A DNA stretch of 64,000 bases from Atrina japonica (lineage: Eukaryota > Mollusca > Bivalvia > Pterioida > Pinnidae), in assembly GCA_030159075.1 (NCBI GenBank), contig BROG01000457.1, positions 541,293 to 605,292 of the forward strand, written 5' to 3'. Every line of letters begins with the position of its first letter. Within the stretch, counting starts at the first letter, position 1. Below, one piece after another: positions 12,027-24,576 of this stretch. The notes under the pieces are model-generated. The model did not search any database. It had not been told where the DNA came from and saw only the letters and a list, made by a program, of their open reading frames with translations. A program made the translations under genes and the position numbers.

Positions 12027-12891
12027 CAATTCTATAGGGCGTCGTTTTACGTGATATCACCTATTCAAATGGGTGATATCTCTAATTGAAATACCGAATA
12101 AATGGCATCACGTATTCGAATAAATGATATAACCTATTCGAATTGGTGATGTCATTTATTCGAATACTAGTAAGTGATGTCACTTATAAAAAAGAATAAG
12201 TGATATCACCTGTTCGAATAGGTGATATCACCCATTAGAATTGGTGATATCACTTATTGAATAGGTGATATCACTTTATACGTTTTTATAAGTGATATCA
12301 CCTATTCGAATAGGTGATATCACTTATAAAACTGAACAACTGATATCGAATTGGTGGTATCACCTATGCAAATTTGCAAACAGACCATGGTATGAGCTCC
12401 GCATAAAATTGTTTTATAATCGGATAAACTTAAAACACCCTATATGATTACTTAGACCAAATGTAAGGAAACAGAAAAATAAATAAATAATTATAATGCC
12501 CAAGATAACACTACCAATATTTTTGTTACACCCAAGAATATGTTTTTATTTTCGTGTTGGGAGCATTCATTGGCATTGATTTATAAGTGATATCACCTAT
12601 TCGAATAGGAGATGTCACTTTACAAATCGAATAGGTGATATCACTTGTTCGACTAAGTGATATCATTTATTCGAATAGGTGATATCACTCATTCATTTTG
12701 AATAACTGATATCACTTATTCGAATAGACGATATCACTTAATCGAATAGGTGATATCACTCATTCGAATTTTCAAAAGTGATATTATGTATTGGAATAAG
12801 TGATATCATCTAATTGAATTGGTGATATCACTTATTGAATGAGTGATATCATTAAATGGTATTAAAAAGTAAAACGGCGCCCAATACAATT
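12027..12891. mobile_element. TIR-bounded array of GTGATATCAC palindromes
   Basis: About 25 exact or near-exact copies of the 10-bp palindrome gtgatatcac fill two blocks, 12051-12370 and 12583-12850. Many are separated by the second palindrome ctattcgaatag, giving a 22-base period, so that longer composites are also self-complementary. The two blocks flank about 200 bases of single-copy-looking sequence without an ORF. The ends carry inverted repeats: aattctatagggcgtcgttt at the left, and an inverse of aattgtattgggcgccgttt at the right. I infer a non-autonomous DNA element with an extreme internal palindromic array; no transposase is present. Confidence 0.75.
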
Positions 12892-12913
12892 CATGCATAT
12901 AGGCTAGTTTATA

Positions 12914-13072
12914 TGAAAAAAACTAGGTTAAAATGCGCTAAAATCACATTAATGAGTATAAATGCGATTTTGACTTAACATTTCTCCAAATAATTCGAAT
13001 TGCTACCGTTACACTAAAATCACATTAATGAGTATAACGTTGCTATTCACTACTAAACCTAGTTTTTTCTCG
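12914..13072. mobile_element. Short MITE-like hairpin element
   Basis: The ends gaaaaaaactaggtt and aacctagttttttctc are inverted. Inside is a direct repeat of ctaaaatcacattaatgagt (about 12938 and 13011). The same actaggttt/aaacctagt motif recurs in the 14.3-14.7-kb array, so the two are related. Confidence 0.65.
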
Positions 13073-13927
13073 AAAGTTGCACGAATTAACCATGGAGTAA
13101 ACGAGCCGATTCAGTAAGGCTGAGTTCCACAATTAAAATAGAATAGAAATGCAGCTTCGATAATATAGAGCATATTTTATACACGATAACATAGAGTATT
13201 TTTCAAAAATCCGTAAGATATTATACATCCGTAAGATGTATATGGCTATATTGATATTTACTACTGTAACTGTTACTTACAATAATAGTCTGTGTGTTGT
13301 CTCTGCCTGTTGTCGTTCGGTTAACGAATCTTGAACTAGTTATCTCCCGTGTAACATCCCAGTAACACTTCAGACACTGACATCCGATGACCGGGATATA
13401 TAATATCCTTCATTTCCATTAATGTCGATCAGAAAATACAAAACGTCACTGGAAACACAACGGTAACAACTTGAGGTGTATACCAACCCAATGTCTGGCT
13501 TATACTTCAGAATTGTGAAGTGTTACATATGAAAACGTTATCTACATATTAAAAGATATATTTATAGCATTGTAAAATGTACAACCACGTCTGCGATATA
13601 TACATTTAAAATAGGCAAAATGCCAAGCGTTTACGACTGGTTATCAGATTTATTCGTATTACACTTTTGGTGCATGATAGTTGGTATGATCGAGATTAGA
13701 AAAAGTCGCACATCTGGTTTCTCTCAAAAACTAGAACTATACTGAACAATACAGGTAAAACATGACGCTTTGCTTTGATACCATGCATGGAAGCTAAACC
13801 GTTACCTCCGTTATGATTTAATTTACATGTAGATTGATTGAAATTATAGGCCAGACGTAAATTTACCTTGGACAAGATGTAAAAGAAGCGAACCGGCAAG
13901 GTATATATCTACCAAACACGTGGCACA
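13073..13927. other. Non-coding sequence without recognised features
   Basis: No gene, RNA or clear repeat is visible. Confidence 0.4.
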
Positions 13928-14055
13928 AGGTTCGCTAGTCCGTAGGTTCACCAATCCAAAGGTTCGCCAGACCGAAGGTTCAACAATCCGAAGGTTTACC
14001 AGTGCGAAGGTTCAACAATCCGATGGTTCATTAGTCAGAAGGTTCACCAGTACGA
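13928..14055. repeat. Short minisatellite (aggttcaccaatccga type)
   Basis: About six diverged units of roughly 20 bp carry an alternating ggttca/ggttcg core and a cc(a/g)aagg end. No coding content. Confidence 0.8.
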
Positions 14056-14294
14056 CAGTGGCAGACTCGGGATCCTCCGGTATAACTTAGAAAGTGACCC
14101 CATCGAATAAACAGTCATTTATTCTACGTAGAAACCATACACATAGAGAAAATTGACCCTTACCTCTAGAAAAGTTTAGAAATATATTTTAAAAAAAACA
14201 TATAAAAATTACTTCGGTCACGTATATCTTATTATAGAAATATAACCCGGTTATGTTTTTATGGCATCCCAAAATAACATTAATGAGTTCCAAT

Positions 14295-14680
14295 TAAACC
14301 TAGTTTTCCCAGTTTATACTGGGATACGGTTTCAAACTAGTTTTTCTCTTGTTAATCAATTTTCCCTTAAACCACATAAACTGGAGAAAAACAAATTGAT
14401 TTAACTGAGAAAAACTATATTTAAATCCAAATCATATAAATACTGTTTTTCTTCAGTTAAGTGGGATGCTGTGAAAAACTGGATTTAATCGGGGAAAAAC
14501 TAGGTTTAGCTGAGAAAGCATGCCAAAATAACTTTGTGTGAAACCTAAAGTTTTCAGTTAAACCTATTTTTCTCTTGTTAAACCTGCTTTTTCTCAATAA
14601 CCCACATTAACAGTAGGAAAAAAACTAGGTTTAACTAAGAAAAAGTAGGTTTGATAAGCTTGAGAAAAACTTTTCAGATG
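14295..14680. repeat. Degenerate array of aaacctagtttttctc motifs on both strands
   Basis: At least eight copies of a taaacctagtttttctc-like motif, or its complement gagaaaaactaggttta, alternate in orientation. They are spaced irregularly by 30-60 bases. The pattern is similar in design to the gtgatatcac array at 12 kb but with a different word. The nearby short hairpin element at 12.9-13.07 kb carries the same word at its ends. Confidence 0.65.
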
Positions 14681-16250
14681 AAGGCCTATGGGAGTTATTT
14701 CCCCTTTTAGTGGAATTTCTGGCTATTGTTGCTCATTATCTTGAAAATTATAATTGCAGAGAGAAAGTGAAAGTAGCAAAAATGTTCGGCTTGCAAACAT
14801 CTACAAAAAGGACAACAGATTCGAAATTATGGGAGTAATTATTTTGAAATACACGCAACGATGTACAAAAAAGTCAGTAGAGCGGAAATTGTCAAGTTTA
14901 CGCTTATGGGAGTTATTTTATGGCCGGAAAATTTATGATCTCACGAAACGAAATATTAGTTCGTTTTTCTCGAAAAAAAATTTCCTAGATAAATACTATT
15001 TCTGGAAAACAAAGTATTACCGCTAGTTCATTTTCTCGAGGAGTTTTTTTTTTTCACCAGATATGTTTATGTCTATATTTGTACTATCCTAATAGCTAGC
15101 TGTATCTTATTTCCACAGTGTTCTACACTATTTACTGGTTCCAATTATGTCCACAATACATTCGATAAATTCTAGAAAATACATGTATTTGATTTCATTT
15201 GTATTAAAAACATTGTACTCTGATGACAAAATAATACAGACACTCGGGTAGGGTGGGACGGTTCACATACTCCTAAATCAACGTCAGTCCCCCTTTCTCT
15301 TTCAAAAACACAACATTACTGTATATTTTCCCAAGATATGAGTGTACAGATTAGAAATTTTTTCTTGCCGACTGATTTAACGCACTGATGTAGGTCTAAT
15401 ATTTTTGTACCAACAAGTAGCCTGTCGCCCCTGTTATGACCTAGCTAATTTAAACCCCGTTCAAGTGCACACATATGTGGAAATACTTACGTATATATAA
15501 ATTTACTTACGTGAGTAAATGCGTTCATGTGCCACATTTGGAGCAAATTTGCACTGGCTTCTGAGGTAGTCCAAATTTATATGCTATGCAAGTGTGGCAT
15601 ATGAACGCATATCAAATTAACTGATGTTAGTAATTTTAAGAGACAATCTGTTGGGTCTTCGCTTCTACAAGAGTGGATGATACCTGACTTTATGCGCCAG
15701 GTCATTTCATGATAACTAAATGTAGTAAACAATAATATTTGACATTGCTGAGGAACCTAGTATATTACTATCATGTTCGTGTAGTCTACATCCAGAGGTC
15801 TGATGTCAACTCAATCACTTTTTTGTGACAATCTATTGAAAAAATAGAAATGTTTCTGTACTCATTCGATCCATTGTCAAACAATTATTACTCATGACCG
15901 TGTGCTTATATGATAAAAAATTGTCAAAGACACGACTCTCCATTTTTGATGTTTCTGTTTAGTAAAAACAAGTACAAATAACAAATTTACGCACAATATG
16001 TTATTTTTCCTCGTGAACGCATAGCAAATTTGCATTTACATAGGTGAGTAAATTTACACAACATGCAGATTTACGCCTGGACTAAAAATTGACCACATGA
16101 ACGGTGCTATAGACTCGTTGTGTTTGTAAACATGTACAAATTCATCTCGGTAAAACTATTATTAAGTGTACAAAGATAGTGTAGTTGAAAGTTCATACGT
16201 GGATCATGTAAAGGAAGATAGGTAATCGCCCGTCGACTCGATATATAGAT
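14681..16250. other. Non-coding sequence with one likely inverted-repeat element
   Basis: No gene is supported. Between about 15455 and 16110, the motifs gcgttcatgtgccaca and tgtggcatatgaacgc, and ccccgttcaa at the left against catgaacgg at the right, suggest an old element with inverted ends near 0.65 kb long. Its limits are uncertain. Confidence 0.4.
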
Positions 16251-16251
16251 A

Positions 16252-16810
16252 CAGCGATATAAAGCTTAACATAGGCTTTCTATATCGCTAGCGCTGAAAT
16301 ATCTACTCTTCAAAGCTATGCAAAGACCATAATCATTTTCATCCTTGGTTATACCATGTTCCCAGCGCTGACAGATCTACTCTTCAAAACTATAAAAAGA
16401 CCAAAATCATTTTCATCGCTGGTTATACCATGTTCCCAGCGCTGACAGATCTACTCTTCAAAACTATAAAAAGACCAAAATCATTTTCATCGCTGGTTAT
16501 ACCATGTTCCCAGCGCTGACAGATCTACTCTTCAAAACTATAAAAAGACCAAAATCATTTTCATCGCTGGTTATACCATGTTCCCAGCGCTGACAGATCT
16601 ACTCTTCAAAACTATGAAACGACCAAAATCATTTCCATCCCTGGTTATATCATGTCCCAAGCGCTGATAGATATATTCTTCAAAACTATGAAAAGACCAA
16701 AATCATTTTCATCTCTGGTTATATCACGTTCCCAGTGCTGACAGATCTACTCTTCAAAACTTTGAAAAGACCAAAATCATTTTTATTGTTTGTTATATCA
16801 TGTTCCCAGC
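16252..16810. repeat. Tandem repeat, seven copies of a 74-bp unit
   Basis: After a short imperfect hairpin (16252-16289, arms like agcgatat..atatcgct), a 74-bp unit is repeated seven times from about 16288. It starts gcgctgacagatctactctt and ends ataccatgttccca. The middle copies are almost identical and the outer ones diverged, as expected for an array growing from its centre. No reading frame is conserved. Confidence 0.92.
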
Positions 16811-17520
16811 CCTGGTAAATAAAAAAATGCGAACATGATATTTATACAAAAGCATTCCGGATATCAACTATTATGCATTGTCTATATGCGTTATTATTAA
16901 AAATTCGATGCTTTGCAACTCTTAATACATACTTGGATGTTTCAGTCTCTTGAGTATCCACATAGTCATTAACCCAATGTTTGATAAAAATATTTAACTT
17001 CAGCTGCACAGTTCGTACAGATAATCATTGTCTGTACATGAAATTCCTCTGAGCATATAATCATAACAAGATTTCAAAATACAATTTTTCGTTGACATAA
17101 GTTTCAACCAATATTTCAAAATTCGTAATTTACATACACAATGTAAAGGTAATCTATCAAGTTCACAAAAACTATACTGCTGCATTTAGAGTTGACCTTT
17201 TAACCCTAAAATTCAACATGAACCTTTTCTATATCTGAAGTACTATGGAATCCCCATACTTAGCAGCCATAGTTAGCAATACAACCTATAAATACAAGTA
17301 TCAAGAACATATAGAAGAGATACATAACTAAGCCTTAAAGTGAATTTTCGTTTCAGAACAAAAATAAAGAAGATTTTTACATTGTAATGCCAGTTGATTT
17401 TGCGGCACATGAAATTATCCGTTGAAATATAAAGGAGAGCAATAGCTATCTTGGAAGGAACACACCAAATAATAAAGCTGTAACAACATATTTACGTGTC
17501 AAATGTAAATTTTTAGATTT
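16811..17520. other. Non-coding sequence without recognised features
   Basis: Only a short minus-strand open frame of no recognisable content is present. Confidence 0.4.
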
Positions 17521-17721
17521 GTTTGTTTGATTATTGTTGTTTAACGTCCCACTCAAGAATGTATCACTCATATGGAGAAGTCACCAAATGCCGGTGAAAG
17601 GCTTAAAATTTTGGCCTATGTTCGGGCGCTTACGGCCATTGAGCAGTGAATGTCCTTTAACATCCCGACACCTACTGTGACACGGGACCTCGGATTTTAC
17701 TGTCTCGTCCGAAGGACAGTG
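17521..17721 (-). mobile_element. Truncated tRNA-derived SINE (family A)
   Basis: This carries the body and 3' end of the family described at 40.8, 57.9, 61.2 and 63 kb, including ttattgttgtttaacgtccc on the plus strand and ggccattgagcagtga. It stops at the ccgaaggacag segment, so the tRNA-like head is missing. Orientation is judged from the complete copies. Diverged, so older than the other four. Confidence 0.85.
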
Positions 17722-20650
17722 AATTTTTTTTTAGAATTTTTTTTAGAATATTTTTTAGAAGACCACTGCGGGCACTAAAACATGAACAAATTTATGTGAA
17801 ATTAATAATAATAAAAAACTGTTTATGAACACTTATATTGAAGTTTATACATATGATATTTATAGTGTTCCTCTCAAGAAAAGTACCAGTAATTAGATTT
17901 GTAAATTCGTGTTTTATATGCTAAATAAATCATTCAAAAAGATCCAGGAGCACAAACGAAGTTGACATGTGGTGACAACTGTAAACAGTCTGTTTGACAG
18001 CACCATTGTACAGACAGATCGTGAAATCAGTGTCAATTGCTAATGTTAATATAATGTAATTATCTTGAAAGTTTTAAAAGCATGCATAGAAAACCATACA
18101 TATGCGATCACAATATCCAAATTTATAAATACTGGTTTTATTACCTGGACTGACGACTGATGTTTAGAAAGCAAGAGCCGAGCAACACCTTACCGGAAAT
18201 TACTACGAATGTTGAAGTAGATCCGAAACTGAAACATGTTTATTTTACTTGTACATTTAATACCACTGGAAACCACCCGTTTCTTACCCTATGTTATTTA
18301 TTTTCATAAAATCATAAACTTTGGGTCAATATATTTCAGTTTTGTCTATCTTTCAGCACGAGCATGTCCTATCGCGTAGTGATATTGTCAATTGTGATTA
18401 GATAAAGGTGGAGGTTGATGGAGATGAAATAGTGGGACCGTAAAATATATTCAGTTGTTACGACCAATCGTGCATAGATCGAATGATGTCAATATGTTGT
18501 ATACCTTATCACTGGATTACAAAATGATTATTGCCCTCTCTGATAGATCCCGTACGCAACCAGGACTTACATTTGTAAACATTGTCGAGTGTAAAAAAAT
18601 TATGGATGTCTTGAATGACTAGAGTTGGATATTTTTTGGATTTTCTTTAAATACATTCACTTAAACGAAATTCGGAATATTAATACGTGTAGATGGATAA
18701 CACACGGATATAATTTATTAGTTTTCGTCAATGCAACCTGCAAAATGATATAAGAATCTAATTTATTACGTAATTAAAATATTTTTTAATTTCTCTGAGC
18801 TTGCTTTATTGTGATTTGTTCTTGCGGTCCTGTAGGTCAAGTAAAACCTGATCAATAATGTGTATATTGCATATTAGGCAAGTTCTAAATATTGCAGTTC
18901 ATTTTCAATATGGCGTAGATGCTCCCCCAAGACAGGATACCAGGATAACTTGACAAAATTTGCCTATTATTTCTGTTTTTCATTCGTTATGAACTATTCT
19001 ATATCTATTGGAAGTTTCCTGCAATTTCTGAAAATCAGTATAATTTTTATTTTACTTACATTAACTGTTAACGACCATCTGTCTGTATAATTTTCGAAAG
19101 TATTTAACATTTCCTGTAGACCGGAAGCTGTTTCAGAAAATGTACCGGTAACCATATCGTATGCTTACATTAACAATCAAAGTAACGAAATGACGAATGA
19201 TACAGCATTGATTATGTAATTAATTCCTGTTTGATCTATTAAAGTTAGTGTTGCAGCATTCTGGAATACACAGAGAAATAAGTGTCACCGATTGACATCA
19301 CAGGCATACTTTATTTTCTTACTCACAAAACTGTATTTAGACATTATCTATTACTATTGGTTGCCAAGCAGTTGTGAGCATTTATAATATAAAATTTATC
19401 AGTGAGACACCGAACTAAATGATCAGTGCAATTGATTGCATAATTAATACAAACGTATATCTATGTCGGTCAACATTTGAGGTTCCATTTGTAAACAACC
19501 TGGCGCGTATGCATTTATAGTAATGCTTCACTTATGTCTAAAATGTAGCGTAACTAGTCAAATAATTAGGAACTAATTTAATTAATTATTAGTAAATATA
19601 AGATTTATTTTGACACATAGAAATGCCTATGAAATCTACGTATTCATATTTTATCTCATTTATAGCATTAGTTACAGGTCAGAATACATGTTACTGCCTG
19701 AAGGTATTTAATTGACTAGATATTTAGCTAGGCAAACGTATGCATTAGTTATGGATGTTTCCACATGTTTATAAACCTTATTTAGTTTGGGCTTGTTACA
19801 TAGCAGTAATGGTATTCGGTACCAGCACAACTGATGTAAGTCAAATGTGTACAGTTAATGACATTTGACAGGTTAATGGGTATTGTAAAGTAATTCTGTC
19901 TAAAACATCTCTGAGTAAGTAGCTTAAGTAACTTCACACGTAAAAGCTTAACCAGGAAGCCTGGGGAAATAGATAATTGAGTAATTTTACATGTATAGTC
20001 TAACAAGGAAGTGATTTAAAAATTCACTATCTGGTATATGTTGCGATAGAAATTCAGCCATAGACACAGCAACATACACTACCATATACACACATTCAAG
20101 TCGCGCATACACTGACGAGAAAACGAGTTTGCGTCCTCAGTTCAGCGAGAGATCTTCTATACCACAAATATACTATCTCAGGAAATATTTTCTTTGATAT
20201 TTCTCTTTATTCAACCATTTAGATTTCCTGTTTAATCAAATAAAGTCCACATTTTGTTGTTGATTAAAAACAATGAACTATATTTTTGGTAGCAGCTGGA
20301 TTCTATTTGCGTAATTAGCGGCAAATTGTCAGGAGAGACTCACGAGAAGTCTTCGAGATCGACGATAACAAACACAATGACATATGTTCGAAACAAAAGG
20401 ATATCGTAGGAATACCTAAGTCGTGTATATATAATTATCGACTTTATCTTCTTCACAACTATACATAAAACACAATCGATAAACTTACTAGTACTTTTTT
20501 ATTTTCCAAAGATCTATCATAAAAAGAAAACGTTGCATTCTCCCGTGAACTCTTTTGTTTGAGCGGAATTGATTGAAAGTAAGCCCCTAAACAAATCAAG
20601 GAACACAAATTTTCAACTTGAATTTGCAGTTCAACACTATTATATATCAG
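17722..20650. other. Unique-looking non-coding sequence
   Basis: I find no gene, tRNA or repeat family that I can support in this stretch. It begins with a short T-rich ttttagaat repeat (about 17728-17760). Confidence 0.45.
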
Positions 20651-20657
20651 ATTTAAG

Positions 20658-20824
<167 letters not shown>

Positions 20825-21417
20825 TAGAAGTTTCCTTTCATGTTCCGGTGAGGGAAAGTTTGTAGCGTTCACTATATTTAAGAAAACTAATAAATTAAAA
20901 ATTGCCATTTACTTACACAGACAAAAAGTAGAAGCGATATTTTCTCCCCTTGTAAAATTAAAAAAAAATCTGATATTGTACCGTTAAGTAAGACTGTGGA
21001 CTTAATATTGCAATACAATGAACGTATCTATTATTTAGGTCAATTTTTACATATTTAAGTCGTTCTTGACAAAATGTAGTGTTATTGAGAGAATGGCGAT
21101 GAACTGAGTGGTGATAATTAGACAATTGACTGTATAGGGTATTAAAAGCAATGAAAATAAGTAAATGACAGATATTTTTAATTATAAAACTACGCTTATA
21201 TTTGAATGTAGCGTCTATATCTTGCGCGACGTCAGACTCTTAAGAGTCTTGCCTCGAATTTCCAAATTAAAAATTGTTTTCCGCATTTCACGCCTATAAA
21301 CAGTAATATGATTTATTTTTCTTTGAAAAGTATTTAGTTATTGCCGTTTATAAATGTCATCTAATGTACTATATTGACCTGATCGCCATACCTGCTGAAA
21401 CATACATACAAAAAAAA

Positions 21418-21608
21418 ATCAAGAACACCAGATCAAAACACTCATAGAAATTAACGGTCAAGTTAGTAACAACAACAACGCATTTAAAAATTCTTCCTTT
21501 CCGCGGAATATCTTAGACTGGAACAACCTGGAGGAATATTGCGTCTCAGCAACATCTACAGAGGCTTTTAAGATTGCACTGAGTGGGAAGAGAGCAACAT
21601 ATGTGTGA
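21418..21608 (+). mobile_element. LINE ORF2 C-terminal remnant
   Basis: A frame open to a TGA at 21606-21608 encodes AFKNSSFPRNILDWNNLEE followed by a segment ending STEAFKIAL. This matches the layout of the conserved end of many invertebrate non-LTR retrotransposon ORF2 proteins (a Lys/Asn-Ser-Phe-Phe-Pro-Arg core, then Trp-Asn-x-Leu, then a Phe-Lys-x-x-Leu end). Only this tail survives; the polymerase is absent upstream. The gcgcacc sequence just after the stop also fits a LINE 3' UTR. Confidence 0.7.
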
Positions 21609-21730
21609 ACTTATTACTATATGCGCACCTTGGACGTCATATTCATTACTGAATGCAGTCCAGTATTTTACAGATACAGATATGAAAAAGGTTATTCTGC
21701 CATACCAAGTTGTGTGAATTAGACTTGTCC
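21609..21730. repeat. Diverged copy of the 49.3/50.4-kb dispersed repeat
   Basis: The phrase ggttattctgccataccaag and the following gttgtgtgaatta correspond to the end of the repeats at 49.3 and 50.4 kb (ggttactctgccccgccaag in one of them). Only the end of the unit can be followed by eye. Confidence 0.45.
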
Positions 21731-21962
21731 TACAGTTTATGTAGATACTGACTATTTTCTTTTTTATTACTTTTGTTTTACCTCGTTTATAATATTGTCG
21801 ACGGCGGTAATATCTGTTCAAGTTTCTCAACACAAATCGTAGCCCTTTTCATACCTTTTCCGAAACTGCATACCACTGAATACGATATTTTGAGTTAGTA
21901 TCTCGAAATTTCAGGATAATTATCTTCAGACTTCAAGATATTATCTCGAAATTTCTAGTTAT

Positions 21963-21964
<2 letters not shown>

Positions 21965-22029
<65 letters not shown>
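21965..22029. repeat. (GT)n microsatellite
   Basis: About 32 GT dinucleotides. Confidence 0.97.
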
Positions 22030-22032
<3 letters not shown>

Positions 22033-23057
22033 AATACGCACTTGTGTTAAATAATATTATGTATTTTTCTGCCCCACAGGATGTAATGCACATATTATTA
22101 AAACAGTAGGCAAATATTCTATTTATTATATTTTTAGGTTACGTTTCGTTACCTGACGTTTTGTAGGGTGTACATGTCTTCGAGTCTTCAAATGTAAACA
22201 AACCACAGTGACTTTACGTTTCGATTGAAATATGTCAATCCGCTACTGAGAAAACAGTGCATTCATATGGCGAAAATATAAGCTTATGAAGTTTAAAACA
22301 CAAGAACTATTGACATAAAAGACACATGTATTTCAAATAGCAATTCAATAATATTTCATTTTCTTTTAAATATTATTTTTATACACCTCCAAAAATATGG
22401 CGCATTAATACAAAACTTTTCATGTGAACGCAAAACTAACAAGAGGAGAGACGTAGCGAAGCCGTTGTATTGTTGACCTACGAACTAGTCAAAATTTAAT
22501 CGCTATCAGAAAATCGGATATGAGTTTTATTCTCTTATATGATTTATTGATCATGTTTGTTAATTGATTAGATGTTTGAGAGTGAGACTGAGATGTACAA
22601 CAGGCCTAATGTGACGTTGCTTTGTAGTGTCATGGAGGTGATGTTAAGTGATGCATTGAACGGTGTGCAATTACCAGAGAATAATCCCTGGTGAGGAGCA
22701 GGGTTTTCTTTGTGTATAACAATTTTTATGCCTCGATAGTGTGAAAATTGACGGGATCGGTCTCGGTGTCATTCAACTCATTGCGAATAGTTGATTGTTG
22801 ATCGGCAGACAAGTTTCCACAGACACTAGGCCTAGTGACAGTGTGTGCATGCTTAGCGACGTAGCGTTACCATTATTAGGCCTAGTTGAAGATAAAATGT
22901 GAGAGTTTCCATACACTACTCAGGATTCATTTTCATATTGTTATTTGACGAACTAGTTTGCCGCTCAATCAAAAACGTTACCTATTAATGACTATTTAGG
23001 TGGGTTTTGTTCTCTCATACTGTTGCTTTGGAAAACAATAGAGCACTGGCGATAGCG

Positions 23058-23059
<2 letters not shown>
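22030..23059. other. Non-coding sequence without recognised features
   Basis: Slightly less AT-rich around 22.43-22.9 kb, but no open frame or splice pattern that I can defend. Confidence 0.4.

Positions 23060-23133
<74 letters not shown>
23060..23133. repeat. (GT)n microsatellite
   Basis: About 36 GT dinucleotides. Confidence 0.97.
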
Positions 23134-23134
<1 letters not shown>

Positions 23135-23750
23135 ATTTTAGTGCTTTATAAATGATTACAACTATCTTATCTATTGACATAATAATCGTGTGTAACAATA
23201 GGAAAAGAGAAAACTGTTTCATCTAATAAATTAAGAATCCTGTTTAACAATAGAGAACTGGGGGAAAAGGGATCATGTTTCAGATAAGAACATTAGTTTT
23301 GAAATCTTAACATTAATCTCTAAATAACAAATACATTGATCTCCAAAAGACACTCTGAAATGTACAAGTAACAAACAAATGTAGTTGAATAAATTGATCC
23401 TATAAGATATAGAAAGGGTTATTATACTGTCGCAGGAAATTGAACTGTCTAAGAATAATAAACTATTAATTCTGTTTCATTAGTAAAATTTTCAATTAGA
23501 TCGGGGTGAAATAGGAAACTTTAAGGAAATATGAAAGGAAACAACAACTTCTCGATATATGCTTGAATGTCTTCCATGGCAATGTCCTTATAATAGATAT
23601 CAATTTTGTATACATCTTATTAGCAATCGCATCCATTCAAATACCTCAAATTCAAATTGCTAATCACATCAACACAAGACAAAGAAAACGCATCCTGAAA
23701 CCTGTCATTCAATTTCTTTTTTTTCAGAATCATCTCGTTAATAACTCTTT

Positions 23751-23822
23751 GTATGTATGTATGTATGTATGTATGTATGTATGTATGTATGTATGTATGT
23801 ATGTATGTATGTATGTATGTAT
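23751..23822. repeat. (GTAT)n microsatellite
   Basis: About 18 tetranucleotide units. The surrounding Met-Tyr-Val-Cys frame is an artefact. Confidence 0.97.
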
Positions 23823-24576
23823 ATATGTATTGTATGTCATCAATCATTAAAGACAAATAAAAGTATATATATATATTTGACAAGTTTTATTCACATATTC
23901 TAAATTACTACAGATATTGATTGGAAAGTTTGCTTCGTTTACTTTACATTACTGGTATCTGATTAACCCTAAAACTTATCACAACAGTTTAATGCTAGTG
24001 ATTCCTTTTTAATATTTCAAAATACTTACATGTTGTATATATAAAAAATCCTTTTCTGAAAAGCGGCAAATGCGATATACCATGCAAATAAATATTGATT
24101 CTTAATAGGGAAAAGTGTGTATGTCAAAACATTTATACGATTTATATACATCTTTAACATCAGTAAGATAAGGCTTTCTCCCCTACAAACATCATAATTA
24201 TGATAAACACAATATATTCTGAAATATACATACGCGTCATATGTCAATTATATCGCCTGATCCTGTCTTCTTTGAACAAGTAGCTAATGAAAATTAATAC
24301 TAAATTCCGTCGACTTGTTTGATATTTAAGAAGAAACTCATTGCTTTTTATTCATAACTTAAAACGCTGTATCATTACATTTTCCTTTGACAGTCTGTTG
24401 CTTATTATTGACAAAAACAGAAACATCCAAATGTTTTTAATGATGAGGTTTCTCTAAACTCTTTGGCAAGTTTAAAAAATAAACAATATATATTACACAA
24501 AAACAATCCTGTCGATACGTTTATCATTTTAAAACCGTTTGATATGTTATAGATTTATTTGTCAATATCAATATGT

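Noticed and set aside
12027..12891. CRISPR-like array
   Set aside because: The sequence is eukaryotic. The repeats are 10-bp palindromes with near-identical linkers, not 24-40-bp repeats with unique spacers, and no cas genes are present.
14754..15026. 90-codon plus-strand frame rich in Lys and Arg
   Set aside because: No recognisable domain. The region shows repeated atgggagtta words typical of repeat debris, and no gene context.
23563..23883. Met-Tyr-Val-Cys and His-Thr-Tyr-Ile repeat proteins on both strands
   Set aside because: Both are translations of the GTAT tetranucleotide repeat.
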